Shown piece by piece: positions 34,697 to 46,150 of a stretch of DNA of 64,000 bases. A program made the translations under genes and the position numbers. The stretch lies in NCBI GenBank assembly GCA_024803745.1, contig JANJXV010000020.1, positions 23,052,777 to 23,116,776 of the forward strand, read 5' to 3'. How positions within the stretch are numbered: position 1 is the first letter of the stretch; each line of letters begins with the position of its first letter. The notes under the pieces were generated by a model, which was not told the DNA's origin, did not search any database, and saw nothing but the letters and a program-made list of their open reading frames with translations. Origin of the DNA: Megascapheus bottae. Taxonomy: Eukaryota; Chordata; Mammalia; Rodentia; Geomyidae.

Positions 34697-34879
34697 GGAG
34701 GAAGTTATTTCAAATACTTTGATGCACCTAGAAATATGGTGGATAGGCATACTAGCACTATGAATAGCTGTTTAAAGGGAATGAAGCATATTGAATTTTT
34801 ATACAGCACATGTCTATTAGTGAGACAGAAAAACCATGGCTGGAGAGCTATCACCTGGCAAACAGTATGGTGGGTGGTG

Positions 34880-35000
34880 ATGAAGATGCAGGCCTGGCAT
34901 CAGGTGGCTCTGTGCTGGAATCTTGGTTCTGTTACTTGTTAGGCAAGTTATCTAACTTCTCTGGACTTCATTTTCTTCTTTTGGAGCTTATAAGTTGCAG
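34880..35000 (+). repeat. MIR SINE
   Basis: CTTGGTTCTGTTACTTGTTA, GGCAAGTTATCTAACTTCTC and GGACTTCATTTTCTTC, the best MIR match in the window. Confidence 0.8.
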
Positions 35001-37073
35001 TAAAGATCATATAACTCTGAAACATCTAGAAAGTCTTGAGAAATTAGTATTTAGAAGAACTCAATCTAAGCCCATTTTGCTATGTACAAAACTTCATCAT
35101 TAAGTTGTATCGAGATATACCACCATCTCAGTCTTTGATGGGTATTCAAGCAGATTTGCTTTTCCTTCTCTTTTTTTCCTTACTTCTATGATCTACCTAT
35201 TTTAGTATTATTTTTCTGACAGTAGGTTCCTGACCAAAGTTGATGGAACTATTGTTCCTGGGTCCATGTGTTGCAGGTGATGGCCTTGGCTCATGGGGAG
35301 AGGTGGTGAATCCTCACAGAAGTCCTCCATCATTCAGGCATGGGTGGGCATTCTAGAGTCCTCAGAGACGAGCAACCATAGGACAGACTTCCTCCTACTG
35401 ACAGCTTCTTGTAACATCACTTTGAGTAAGTACGTGCAAGCCAACTCATAGGTGAGGGTGGTAAGAGACAAACGCAGCGCAGAGAACAGAGACCCATTTT
35501 CTGCCACACTGCAATAAGGTGGGGTAGGTAATATCTTTTGTCTAGATGCCCAAGACTTGATGCTGTTAGTGATCAAGAACACTCCCTTGTCTCCACTGGC
35601 TTTCTCACTTTAAATGCATATTTCCATAGCTGTAAATGAACGGGCTTCTTCTGACTAGGAGAGCAAAGAAAACAGTTGTGAATCCCTTCGTTTAGGTTCC
35701 CCATCAGCCTTGGGCAATGATCTTTGGCCAATGGATGGATTCTGCTCCCATCAAGCTCTGGATTTGATGTGATACTATCTCTGACTTTCGGAAGTACAGA
35801 CTTGTTATGTTTGCCATTGGCCTATGAGCCTCTTGTCTTAAGGGTCAGGCATGTTTCTCTTTTCCCGTGATGGTCACCTAAGAAATGATGAAATCACTCC
35901 TTGTCTTAGAAGTCCTAGTAAATTTTTTGTGCTCTTGGGTAACTCTGAATAAAAGTTACCCATGGAAAAGCTTTTGAAAAATATATGGTTTTTCTTGTAT
36001 TATGAACAATTAACTGCTCAGTATGCTCTCTGTTTATGTTTTGAGTATCCTCAAACACATTTAGTTAAATTCTTCTTTACATAGAATTTAGGTTTGGTTT
36101 GTTACAAATTATCCTTACTCACCATCATTATCATCATCATTATTATTATTCCCATACTTTTAGATGCCACAAGTTTTGTCCTGGGGGGAGGGGATAGGAT
36201 GGGATGGGAGGTGGAGAATCTAAAAATTATATACATATACACTATTTTGTACAGTCTGATGTTTCCGAAAGTTCCTTAAGATACAGCAAAATTCATAGTT
36301 GAAGGTATGTTAGCAGCTTGGTGAGGTGATAACATGGCATAATGCTTAATATAGCTTATTTTTATTTATTTTTTTAACACCTGCGTAATAGCAAAAAGAC
36401 ACAATAACATGGAAAGCCATAAAGCCAAACAACTCTCCCATTTTATTTTATAGCACAAGGCGGGGAAAGGCACAATTTGGTATCCTGACCATTTTTATGG
36501 GGGTTTAGAGACAGGTTAGACATGTCTGAAATATGCCCTTCAATTCTTAGAGCTCTTTCAGGCATTTCTGCTGAAGGATGTTCCTTGGAGAAATACTGCT
36601 ATAAATACAGGATGTTTTCATTACTGCATGTGGTTGATTCAGCCTGTTGGCTACATGACATTGAGAAGAAGTGCCTGAGAAATGACTTCATATAGACCAC
36701 GTTCAAACAGTCCCTAGAGCTCCCCAGATTAGAATGACTCTAGTGGGAGCGCTTGGAAATGAATGTTCATATATCACCAAGGTCTTTAAAAACAGGTTTA
36801 AGGTTCTGTTGGCTGTCTCCCTTAGTGTAGTAAGATGATGCAATGAGTGCATATATGGAGATTAATTTCTGCCTATGAAACTTGTCACTTCTTATTGAGG
36901 AAAGCTACAAAATCAATAACTCAGATATAGCAAAAACAAAGACTAACAACAACAAAACCCCACACAAGATGTAAGGATATAGCAAGAGGATTTAGATGGG
37001 GACAGAAGATAAATAAAGGGGCAAACAATATAGACAATATACTGGAATGTACAGTCACGTGTGGAAAAGAAGC
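35001..37073. other. Unique sequence, no gene seen
   Basis: (ATC/ATT)n patch at about 36122-36150. No interspersed repeat or exon recognised. Confidence 0.4.
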
Positions 37074-37123
37074 TGCATTTTCCAATGTGTTTATGCCAAT
37101 TTAAAGAGCAATACTCTATATTT

Positions 37124-37696
37124 TTTCATATTTTTTATTGTAATTAATACAAGGGTTACATTATATTCGCCAGACAGAAGATGCATTACTTCACAAACAT
37201 TGATACCCTTTCTCATGTCTTGGTCCCCATTTCCCTCCCCCCACCCACACACCTCATCTTGTTTTCCTCCTCCCCTATCTTATTTCAAATAACCAAATAA
37301 ACATATATACAATATATCAGATAACAAGGTAAAATACTGTAACAATTTGAGATAACCAAGGGACAGCAAAAGAGATGAGAGATAACATAGTATGTTAAGG
37401 ACAACAATCACTCTTTATATGGCTTTTGTTTCTGTATCCTGGAGGTCCTTTCATTTAGCCTCAGCTATATGCATTTTTATTTCTCTCTCTCTCTCTCTCT
37501 CTCCCTTCCTGATTTTTATTTTCTTTCTTCTGGTTGACTCTCTATTTTCCCCCTTTCTATCTTCCTCTTCTACTCCTAGTCACTTTATCCAATGTGAAAA
37601 TTTGTAACATTCGCTAACAAGCCTGAGGATACAAGCATCACAATATGTAATTAAAATACTTACGGGACAACCTTAGTTCATTGCTTGGAGTTTTGT
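37124..37696 (-). mobile_element. LINE-1 insertion with long target duplication and foreign 5' part
   Basis: The low-coordinate part (37124 to about 37470) is the familiar minus-strand L1 3' end, collinear with 6340-6670. From about 37475 to 37696 the sequence, starting with a (CT)n run, no longer matches the other L1 copies here. The whole insert is bounded by a 50-bp direct repeat at 37074-37123 and 37697-37746 with one mismatch (T/C). Typical L1 duplications are 7-20 bp. Confidence 0.85.
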
Positions 37697-37746
37697 TGCA
37701 TTTTCCAATGTGTTTACGCCAATTTAAAGAGCAATACTCTATATTT

Positions 37747-37920
37747 ATGTAGCCCTTTACGATTTAAAAATAGCTTTACCTTTTTACTTTGAGCCTCAAA
37801 ATAATCTGGGGAGGTCAATGATGTCTCAGAACAAATGCTAAGCCCAAAACTCAGACAAAGGACCTGCTCACGAGTACATAGCCTATGGTCTCCTGGATCT
37901 TTAGACTCTCAATCTGATGC
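37747..37920 (-). repeat. Possible MIR remnant
   Basis: CCTTTACGATTTAAAAATAG and a later CTCACGAGTACATAGCC fit the reversed MIR order. Much diverged. Confidence 0.4.
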
Positions 37921-39264
37921 TCTCCTCACCAACCCACACTGACAAATAAAATATTGCTTCCTTGTTTTTGTAATATCACCAGTGTTGTAAAACCATTACA
38001 GTCCTCACTTTGCTGATCAAAATTAACTACTCTTTATTAAACAGAGAAAGGGAGATAGGGATTGGACTGAGGGATGTATCATTTAGAGAGATGTTGAATT
38101 GGTAATAAGATATGCGATTTTGTGGTGCTTATTGTAAAAAAGTATGAAATAATGAGAAGATTGGCAGAAAGTAGAATTGTGAATCAAAGAACTTATTTAA
38201 TATATTTAAATTAGCCTATGGGTTGGATAAAATTTATGAACACAGGTAACCTTTGCCTTACAAGACAAGAATAATGTATTCTGTGCAGAATAAAGCTAAT
38301 CACCCCTCTTTTTCTTATCTTGTTATTGTTCTGAATATTATAGAAATTTATGTGAGATTTTTTTAAAAAATGCACTGAGTTGTCAGAGCTGTTTAAGAAG
38401 ACACAGATATAAATACGGTTATGGAAAAATCTGGATTCTAGTGTGATACAGGTAGTCCATCACTATGAACCTACCTCTTCTTTTGAAGGGAATGTAGTTA
38501 AGATTGAAGTGAAGGGTGATTTCTGAATATTTCACAGACACCGAAGGAATCAGCAACCAAATCTGGTAACCATATACAGAATAACACAAGCTTATTGTGA
38601 CAAGTAGTTATGAGTTCAATGTATGGCATAGCCCTCTTGTCCATATTTTTCTCTGATTTCGTTTTCATCCAGGACTTTTCCTGTCCACCGTCCCATCATC
38701 CTAATTATGGTCCAGAACAACTGCTTACCCAACCTCCTCCAAGGATTCATTCTAGTATTTCTCTCTCCTTTCCAATTTTGAGAAACTTAAAAATGTATTG
38801 GGAAGGTAGAAGATCACTTAACATCCGTGTAAAATTAGTGCTAAAGCAAATGTAACTAATAGTTATTTAAATCCACTTCCAACTTAAGACACTTCCTTGC
38901 ACCAGAATGACCAACCATGGTGGACTTACTGGGTATGAAAACTCTGGATTTAAGAATGTGCATATGTATAATGCAAATGGAAAACACAAAGACTGGTTTG
39001 GCATGGTGAGGCTTCACTAGCTCAGATTAATTTGTGGGAAAGACTGAATTAGGGGAAAAATCTAAATTATCCTACATATTGTAAAGAAGCACAGATGTGG
39101 TATTTAATAACTTACAGAAATATAGCTGGAATAAAGTCAGCAAAATTTTCCTAATAAAGTTGTTTTTTAAAAGCAAATGTAAAAGCACATTTTTAAAATG
39201 TACTTGGTAGCCTCTTTCAAGTAACTGGATTCAGAAATGCTCAGAGTATATAGTCCTTTGAAAC
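37921..39264. other. Unique sequence, no gene seen
   Basis: No repeat or exon recognised. Confidence 0.4.
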
Positions 39265-39420
39265 AAGGCTTTGATAAATATTTATTGAATGAATGCATAT
39301 GCTGTGCCAGGCCTTTCAATAAGCACTAGAAATACAAAAACAAGGAAGTTGTGAGCTCTTTAAGGACAAAGACTCTGCCTAGGAGAAGAGACACATGCAT
39401 GGATAGATACCATGAAACTT
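39265..39420 (-). repeat. L2 3' end
   Basis: AAATATTTATTGAATGAATG, GCTGTGCCAGGCCTTTC and AAGCACTAGAAATACAAAAA follow the reversed L2 terminus. Confidence 0.65.
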
Positions 39421-40017
39421 AGTAAGTAAAACTATAGCTGTAGAGACAAGTTACATTTTCAGAAAGTATAATGAGTTTTCATAAATGCTTTTTTTATCAA
39501 ATTATGTTTACATTATTCATTTACAATATAAATATTTTACATTGGACAATGACCTGTCACAACTATCAATTTCAAAGGAACAGAATGTAACTTCTACATG
39601 GCTTCCTATAGAACTATAAAGAAAAATATTTTGTCCACACTCCCATATTAATGTTGTTGAGGGAATCATATGCCAAGATAACTAGCATTTAATAAATACT
39701 AGGTAAAAAATAAATAAATACTAGGTATCACTAAGGGGGCTATAAAAGGAAAACAGTAAAAATAGACATATTAGAAGCTGAGCTTATCTAGAACATATTT
39801 TAAATTAGGAACGTGTATTCTCTGTATCTTGCCTCCAGTTCATGCTTACTTCTGAGTTGAACATCATATGCTTTTCTCCCAATGATAGTGAAATTGACAG
39901 TAAGTTGATGGGTTATTGGTATCCTATTTATAATTTTAAATTTTAATAGTTTGTTAACCTTCTCGCCCTTATTTTCCAGTACTAATACTGCTAGTATTAA
40001 CAATTGCTTTTTCTCTG
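39421..40017. other. Unique sequence, no gene seen
   Basis: No repeat or exon recognised. Confidence 0.4.
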
Positions 40018-40226
40018 CTTAGCTCCAGTGGCTCATGACTATTATTCTAGCTACCCAGGAGTCTGAGCCTTAGAGAAGCCAGATCAGATAGAAAAGTCTG
40101 TGAGCTCCATTTCCAATTAACCAGCAAAAAAAAATGCCAGACTATAGTCCTGGCTCAAGTGGTACAGCACTAACAGTAAGGAAGGTAGCCAGGCCAGTGA
40201 AGAACCCTGAATTCAAACGCAGTGGT
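40018..40226 (+). mobile_element. B1-like/Geo composite SINE, diverged
   Basis: Head AGTGGCTCATGACTATTATT, middle TCCATTTCCAATTAACCAGC, Geo part GGCTCAAGTGGTACAGCAC and GAATTCAAACGCAG. Confidence 0.78.
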
Positions 40227-40279
40227 TTCTCCCATAAGCAGAGAACTATGCTGGCTTGAAAGAAAGACTTGATCTTTAC

Positions 40280-40385
40280 AATAACCCTCAAACTCTGTTG
40301 ATTTTATCAAACAAAGCTCAGAGAGATAATAAGTAATTTCACCAAAGTCACAGAACCAATATGAAGGTAACAGCACAGAAGTGAT
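40280..40385 (-). repeat. MIR SINE remnant
   Basis: CAGAGAGATAATAAGTAATT, TCACCAAAGTCACAG fit the reversed MIR core. Confidence 0.55.
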
Positions 40386-40486
40386 TAATTATGATCTTAA
40401 TACTGAATACTCTCTTCACTATTTAAAAAAGAAATTTATGTAACTTTTTCATTTGTGACATACTTTAATTTCTTATTCTTATTCTT

Positions 40487-40722
40487 TTTTTTTTTCTGTT
40501 GGTTGTGGAACTTGAACTCTGGGCCTGGGCATCATCCCTGAGCTCTTCAGCTCAAGGCTACCACTCTGCCCCTTGAACCACAGCACCACTTCTGGTTTTC
40601 TGGTGGCTAATTGGAGATAAGAGTCTCACAGAGTTTAGTGCCTGGGCTGGCTTTGAACTGCGATTCTCAGATCTCAGCCTCCTGAGTAGCTAGAATTACA
40701 GGTATGAGCCACCATGCCTGGC

Positions 40723-40724
<2 letters not shown>
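40487..40724 (-). mobile_element. B1-like/Geo composite SINE
   Basis: Well preserved reversed element: GAACTTGAACTCTGGGCC, GAGCTCTTCAGCTCAAGGC (B1-type Geo marker), AGAGTCTCACAGAG, CTCCTGAGTAGCTAGAAT and CCACCATGCCTGGC. Followed by a (TTTTC)n stretch to 40762. Confidence 0.9.
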
Positions 40725-40761
<37 letters not shown>

Positions 40762-40764
40762 AAA

Positions 40765-40865
40765 CAAAAACAACAAAGGTTCGGGAAAGTTAAGTGATTT
40801 GCCCAAGATATGCAGCTCTTAAGTGTCAAAACCTCCAAGTCCATGGTTCTTTCTATTATACCCTA
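40765..40865 (-). repeat. MIR SINE remnant
   Basis: GGGAAAGTTAAGTGATTTGC, CCAAGATATGCAGCTC and CCAAGTCCATGGTTC fit the reversed MIR core. Confidence 0.65.
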
Positions 40866-41048
40866 GGATATTCCTAAGGTAAGAGTAATATCTGAAACAA
40901 ACCAAATGCCCAGAGTGATGCCTTCAGAATTATTCAAATGTATTAAGTACTTTCTGATTCATTAAAAGCTAATACTATGGGGCTAGAATTAATGAAATAC
41001 AATCCCCAAATGGATAGTGAAGAATTCATTTAGATAAATAAAACAGAG

Positions 41049-41252
41049 GGCCGGGAGTTTGGCCTAATGACTGAGTGCTTGCCTAGCATGCATGAAGACC
41101 CAGGTTCAATTCCTTGGTACCACATATATAGAAAAAGCTGGAAGTGGTGCTGAGGCTCAAGTGGTAGAGCTCTAGCCTTGAGAAAGTCCAAGGACAGTGC
41201 TCAGGCCCTGAGCTCAAGCCCAGGATTGGCAAAGGAAAAAAAAAAAAACAAC
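41049..41252 (+). mobile_element. IDL-Geo SINE
   Basis: Dimer beginning GGCCGGGAGTTTGGCC; B box GGTTCAATTCC at 41103-41113; Geo part GAAGTGGTGCTGAGGCTCAA; A-rich tail. The A-box region reads CCTAATGACTGAG, changed from CCTAGTGGTAGAG, so its promoter is probably weakened. Confidence 0.92.
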
Positions 41253-41333
41253 AGAAAAATACTTTTTAAACAAAACTTTATTAGCCTATAATTTATATAG
41301 CATATAATTTTGCCTATTTAAAGTGTATATGTG

Positions 41334-41334
<1 letters not shown>

Positions 41335-41366
<32 letters not shown>
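41335..41366. repeat. (TG)n microsatellite
   Basis: About 15 TG units grown within the ancient L1 3' UTR. Confidence 0.95.
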
Positions 41367-41369
<3 letters not shown>

Positions 41370-41580
41370 ATACTTAGAGTTTTGTAATTGTCACCAGTAT
41401 CAGTTTAAAGCATTTTAACCACCTCAACAAAATCTCCATGCTCAATGACAGTCACTTTCTATATCTCTCTGCAAACATTGCAACCTTAGGCAACCAATAA
41501 TGTGGTCTGCTTTCTGTTTCTATAAATGTATCTCTTCTGGATATTTCATGTATATAGAATGACATAATATGTGGTCTTTT

Positions 41581-41779
41581 TTTTTTTTTTTTTGCCAGTC
41601 CTGGGCTTGAGCTCAGGGCCTGAGCACTGTCCTTGGACTTTCTCAAGGCTAGAGCTCTACCACTGGAGCCTCAGCACCACTTCTGGCTTTTTTCTATGTA
41701 TGTGGTATCAAGGAATTGAACCCGGGTCTTCGTGCATGCTAGGCAAGCACTTTAACCACTAGGCCAAACTCCCAGCCCC
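41581..41779 (-). mobile_element. IDL-Geo SINE, near intact
   Basis: Reversed dimer with an unbroken T-run and perfect 13-bp duplication TATGTGGTCTTTT at 41568-41580 and 41780-41792. B box (reversed) GGAATTGAACC. Features of a recent insertion into the ancient L1. Confidence 0.94.
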
Positions 41780-42382
41780 TATGTGGTCTTTTGTGACTGA
41801 TCTTTTTCATTTAGCGAGTTAAAGGTACATCAATGTACCATGTATAAGCCTCCATTTCTTTTGTGGTGTGATGGACCACATATTATTTATCCAGTCATCA
41901 CTTGATAAATACTACGCTGTTTACCCTTCTTGGGCCATTATTAATGACTCAGTTATGAAAATACACATGCAAATTTTGTGTGGATGTTTCTTTTAGGTAT
42001 TTATTTAGGCTTGAAACTATTGGGGTGTATTAGAACTCTATCTTTTGAATAATGACTGAATTATTTGTAAAAGCAGCTGCCTCCTTTTATATATTTATCT
42101 GAAGGTTTCATATTTTCTATATTTTGGTCAACTCTTGTTATTGTCTTTTTGATTCCTGTTGTCCTATTAGGTAGGAGTCAAGAACTCATTGCAGCTTTGA
42201 TTTGAATTTCCTTGATGGTTGAGTACTTTTACGTGTGTTTATTGGTTATTTGTATATCTTCTTTGGAGAAGTGCCTCTTCAAATATTATACTAGTTTTAA
42301 ACTTAATACAATGTATATTTTTACTATTGAGTTGTAGGAGATCTTTCTATATTATAGGCTTAACCCCTTTGTGCAACTATTT

Positions 42383-43164
42383 CATTAAATTTTTTAATTG
42401 TAATTAATAGAAGGGTTACATTATATTCTCCAGATAATAGGTCTTTTACTTCACAAACACTGATACACTGATACCTCTTCTCATGTTTTTGTCCCCATCT
42501 CCCTCCCCCGACCCTCTCCCCTCATCTTGTTTTCCCCCTTTCCTAGCCTATTTCAAATAAACAAGTAAATATATAAGCAATATATCAGATAACAAGGTGA
42601 GATATTGTAACAATATGAGAATAACCAAGGGGCAACAAAGAGATGAGAAATAGCTTAGTACATTAAGAACAACAGTCATACATTATATGGCTTTTGTTTC
42701 TATATCCTGGAGGTCCTTTCATTTAGCCTCATCCTCTATAGCCTTACGTATGTAGGTTTTACCCTATTGTAATCCTCTGCTAGGAGAGTCCTGGGTGTGT
42801 ACTAATTATTACAAATGAGGGAAACCATTGAGCCTATGCTCCTTTGGGTCTGCCTTACTTCACTTAACATGATTTTTTTTCCAAGTCTTTCCATTTCCTT
42901 ACAAATGGGGCGATGTCATTTTTTTCTGACAGCAGCATAGAATTTCCATTGCGTATAAATACTATACCTTGTTAATCCAATCATCTACTGAGGGGCATCT
43001 GGGTTGGTTCCACATCTTTGCTATGGTAAATAGTGCTGCAATGAACATCACTGTGCTAGTGGATTTAGTATGTCTTCTTTCTGGACAATTGGGTAAATGC
43101 CAAGTAGTGGAATTGTTGGGTCATAGGGGAGCTCTATGTTTAGTCTTTTGAAGAACACCATACT
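42383..43164 (-). mobile_element. LINE-1, 5'-truncated
   Basis: Same 3' terminus as the other young copies, collinear with 6340-7100. Extends into the ORF2 C-terminal region (CCACATCTTTGCTATGGTAA). Target duplication GTGCAACTATTT at 42371-42382 and 43165-43176 inside the ancient L1. Confidence 0.93.
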
Positions 43165-43189
43165 GTGCAACTATTTTTAAAAGAATTTT

Positions 43190-43371
43190 ATTTTTGCCAG
43201 TTCTGGGACTAAAACTCAGGGCCTGGGAACTGTCCTGGAGCTTCCTCATGGCTAGCACCCTACCACTTGAGCCACAGCATCACTTCCAGCTTTTTTCCCC
43301 TGTGTATGTGGTACCGAGGACTCAAACCCAGGACTTTGTGCATTCTACCGCTAGGCCATACTCACAGCCCT
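43190..43371 (-). mobile_element. IDL-Geo SINE at the same target word
   Basis: Reversed dimer with a short deletion near the left monomer's B-box side (TTTGTGCATTCTACCGCTAG). Its right flank GTACAACTATTT (43372-43383) repeats, with one change, the duplication at 43165-43176. Confidence 0.9.
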
Positions 43372-43995
43372 GTACAACTATTTAAAGAGAAAAAATAAAT
43401 TTATAAATATATATGTACTAAGAAAAATAAACAATGCTTGTAAATATTTTCTCCCATAATTGTATAAATTCATAAATGGTCTACCAATATTTTTTTTCCT
43501 GTGGGCTGTCTTTTCCTTTTCTTTAGTGTCCTTTCAAGTACAAACTTTTAAAATTTGATGAAAGTCCAACTTATTATTTTGGCTTTTTTGTTGCTTTTGC
43601 TATTAGGGTCATATTTAAGAAATGAGTGCCTAGTCTTTGATTATGAAGATTTGCTGTCATACTTTCTTGTGAGTTTTATTGTGTTAGGTCTTAAATTTAG
43701 ACCTGTCATTCACTTGGATGATTTTGTTTCATGGTGTGAATTAGGTGCCTAACTTGATTCTTCTGCATGAGGTTCAATAGTTGTCTCAGCAGCATTTATT
43801 GAAAGACTATTCTTTTCTCACTGAAAGGGCCCAAATAGCCTTCGCATTTTTGTTGAAAATGTATTGACTAGAATATGTAGCTTTATTTCTGGACGCTAAT
43901 GTTTATTTATTTTAGGTCCAATTTTAATTTCTGCACCAAGGCCAGCTAGAATTTTGGAAATCAAGTGTTAAAAATTTAGTGGATTAAAATTTTAT

Positions 43996-44296
43996 TGCTG
44001 GGTGCCAATGGCTTACATAATTCTGGCTACTTAGGAATCTGAGATCCATGGCACATGGTTCAAGGCCAACCCAGGCAGGAAAGTTCATAAGATCATTATT
44101 TTCAATTAACTACCAAATAAAGCCAGAAGTGGAGCTGTAGTTCAAGTGGTAGAGCACTAACATTTATTAAAGAAAGAAAGAAAAAAAGAAAGAAAGAAAG
44201 AAAGAAAGAAGAAAGAAAAAAAGAAAGAACGAAAGAAAAGAAAAGCTCAGGGACCATGTCTAGGCCCTGAGTAAGAGCCCATGACTAGCATGCAAG

Positions 44297-44299
<3 letters not shown>
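43996..44299 (+). mobile_element. B1-like/Geo composite SINE split by a GAAA array
   Basis: Head CAATGGCTTACATAATTCTG, middle TTTTCAATTAACTACC, Geo part GGAGCTGTAGTTCAAGTGGT. The A-rich internal site has expanded into (GAAA)n; the Geo tail resumes with GCTCAGGGACCATGTCTAG. Confidence 0.85.
44170..44245. repeat. (GAAA)n homopurine microsatellite
   Basis: About 75 bp, nearly pure purine on the plus strand, inside a SINE. Confidence 0.95.

Positions 44300-44352
<53 letters not shown>
44299..44352. repeat. (CA)n microsatellite
   Basis: About 26 CA units directly at the tail of the preceding SINE. Confidence 0.97.
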
Positions 44353-44353
<1 letters not shown>

Positions 44354-44387
44354 TATTGTCATATTATTTTTTTAAATGAAAGTTCTA

Positions 44388-44615
44388 ACTAAATGCTGGT
44401 GGTTCATACTGTAATCCTAGGTACTCAGGATACTGAGATCTTAGGATTATAGGTTGAAGCCAGACTGGGTAGACAAATATGAGAGACTATTCAATTACTT
44501 AGCAAGAAAGCTGGGATTGGAGGTATACCACATATGATAGGGTGCCAACTTTGAGGGGAAAAACTGAGTGAGAACTGGGTTCAAGTCACAATAGTGGCAT
44601 ATACAAAAACCAACC
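44388..44615 (+). mobile_element. B1-like/Geo composite SINE, diverged
   Basis: Head TGGTTCATACTGTAATCC and CTCAGGATACTGAGATC, middle CAATTACTTAGCAAGAAAGC, tail GAACTGGGTTCAAGTCAC. Confidence 0.75.
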
Positions 44616-45207
44616 AACAAACAGAAAATACAGATTCCAAATACTAAAGAAAATGTTTAGAAATCTTGTGGTTTTACTGTACTACAAAAACTCACTCTCC
44701 TACTAATAAATCTTGGTAACACAGATCCAAGTTTGAGTAGAAGTGCTTGTTTCAAATTAGCTAGGCATATGGAAAAGCCATTGAGCTTCTTTGAACCTAT
44801 TTATTAATCTATTAACAAGTGAGTTAAATTGAACTAGGCATAATTAGAAGAGGGGAAAGTCAAGCCACAGAATGAGAAAAAAATTGCAAAACACATACCT
44901 CACAAGGAGTTTATATTGAGAATAATAAAGAAGTTCTCATAAATCAATAAGACAAATGTCAACTACCCAATAGAAAAATTGACAAAGACCTTTAGCATGC
45001 TCTTGACAAAAAAAGACATACAAATTATACCCACAAGTATGCTGATAAAACTCTACTACAAAAGTATATTCACCTTCCAGAATTTGTAAATATTACATTA
45101 TATGTTAAAAAAACTATTACTTTGTATGGTAAAAAATGTGCTTAAAGTTAAAGATCTAGAGAGCAGAAGCTCTCCTGAGTTATCTGAATGGGACCTTTTA
45201 TGCAATG

Positions 45208-45480
45208 TATCAGTGAACTCCACTTTACTATAGCAAAATACCTGAGAAAATTAACTCTACAATGAGAAAAGATTTATTTGGGTTTAGAGCTCTGGAGTTC
45301 CCCGGTCACGACTGAGTGGATCCACAACTTAGGCCTATGGGGACGCAGCACACGAAGAGTACATGAGGAGCCAGGAAGCAAAGGAAACCCTGGAATCTTT
45401 GAAGAGTGACTGTCTTTGAGCTGGTCATCTCACCAGGCCTCAATTTCTACAGTCTCCACCTTCCAATGGTGTCATGGATT
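45208..45480 (-). mobile_element. MLT1/MaLR-type LTR remnant
   Basis: TTACTATAGCAAAATACCTG, AAGATTTATTTGGGTTTAGA, GCTCTGGAGTTC and CTCCACCTTCCAATGGTGTC follow the order of a reversed MaLR LTR. Ancient and diverged; no internal sequence. Confidence 0.6.
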
Positions 45481-45524
45481 TTAAACACATAACACATGAT
45501 TTCCTAAATAAGAAACAGAGGGAA

Positions 45525-45525
<1 letters not shown>

Positions 45526-45587
<62 letters not shown>
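45526..45587. repeat. (CA)n microsatellite
   Basis: About 30 uninterrupted CA units. Confidence 0.97.
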
Positions 45588-46150
45588 ATCTTAAAAGCCA
45601 CCATGTCTTTGGTAATAACCATAGTAAAACAAATAGACCTTTTATCAATTACCAGGCACAAGCAAATTAAAAAACGTAATGTAATTTCTCTACCAACCTT
45701 CAGAATGCTGAAAAGAAAAAGGTAAAGTATTTGAGTCTGTGAAGCCATAAGAATCCTCAACATGACTGGTACATTACATATTACAGCTACTTTGTTAAAA
45801 CAGGAGTATCTTCTAAAGCTGAACATATGCTTCTCATTTAACCATTCCAGTTTTAGGTGACATATCCAAGAGAAAGATATACACCACCAAACCATGAAAT
45901 AAACTGCTCATATTTAGTTCCAATTTGGAAACAACAATACTCATTAACGGTATGGTATATAAATGCTTGATAGTATATTCATATTATTGAATACAATACA
46001 GAAACAGGAATGAAAAACTACAAGTTCATTTATAACAACATGGATTAGTTTTTAGAAACACAGTGGTAAGGAAAGAAGCCAGACAGAGTAGAATATATAT
46101 TATACCATTCAATTTGTGTAGAATATCAGGAATGGGGAAAAATTATAACA

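Larger units (their letters stand above)
41262..43975 (-). mobile_element. Ancient L1 (L1M-type), interrupted
   Basis: Reads in the order of the reversed L1M 3' UTR and ORF2 3' half: TTGCCTATTTAAAGTGTATA, AATGTATCTCTTCTGGATAT, TTTCATTTAGCGAG, TTTATCCAGTCATCACTTGA, TTTGTATATCTTCTTTGGAG, GAGTTGTAGGAGATCTTTCT, and after the insertions ATATTTTCTCCCATAATTG and TTTGATGAAAGTCCAAC. Split by an IDL-Geo (41581), a younger L1 (42383) and another IDL-Geo (43190), and by a TG array at 41335. Confidence 0.8.
44880..46150 (+). mobile_element. Ancient L1 (L1M-type) 3' part, interrupted
   Basis: ATTGACAAAGACCTTTAGC and AAAAAGACATACAAATTATA, then, after the LTR at 45208 and the CA array, ACATATCCAAGAGAAAGA, AACAACATGGATTAG and AAAGAAGCCAGACAGAGTAG follow the L1 ORF2 C-terminal order. 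No open frame remains. Confidence 0.65.

Noticed and set aside
44299..45587. Tandem repeats as a CRISPR-like array
   Set aside because: Simple dinucleotide and tetranucleotide microsatellites without spacers, in a mammalian genome.
45440..45895. 151-codon minus-strand frame with a Cys-Val repeat
   Set aside because: The repeat is the CA array at 45526-45587; the rest is ancient L1 and LTR sequence.
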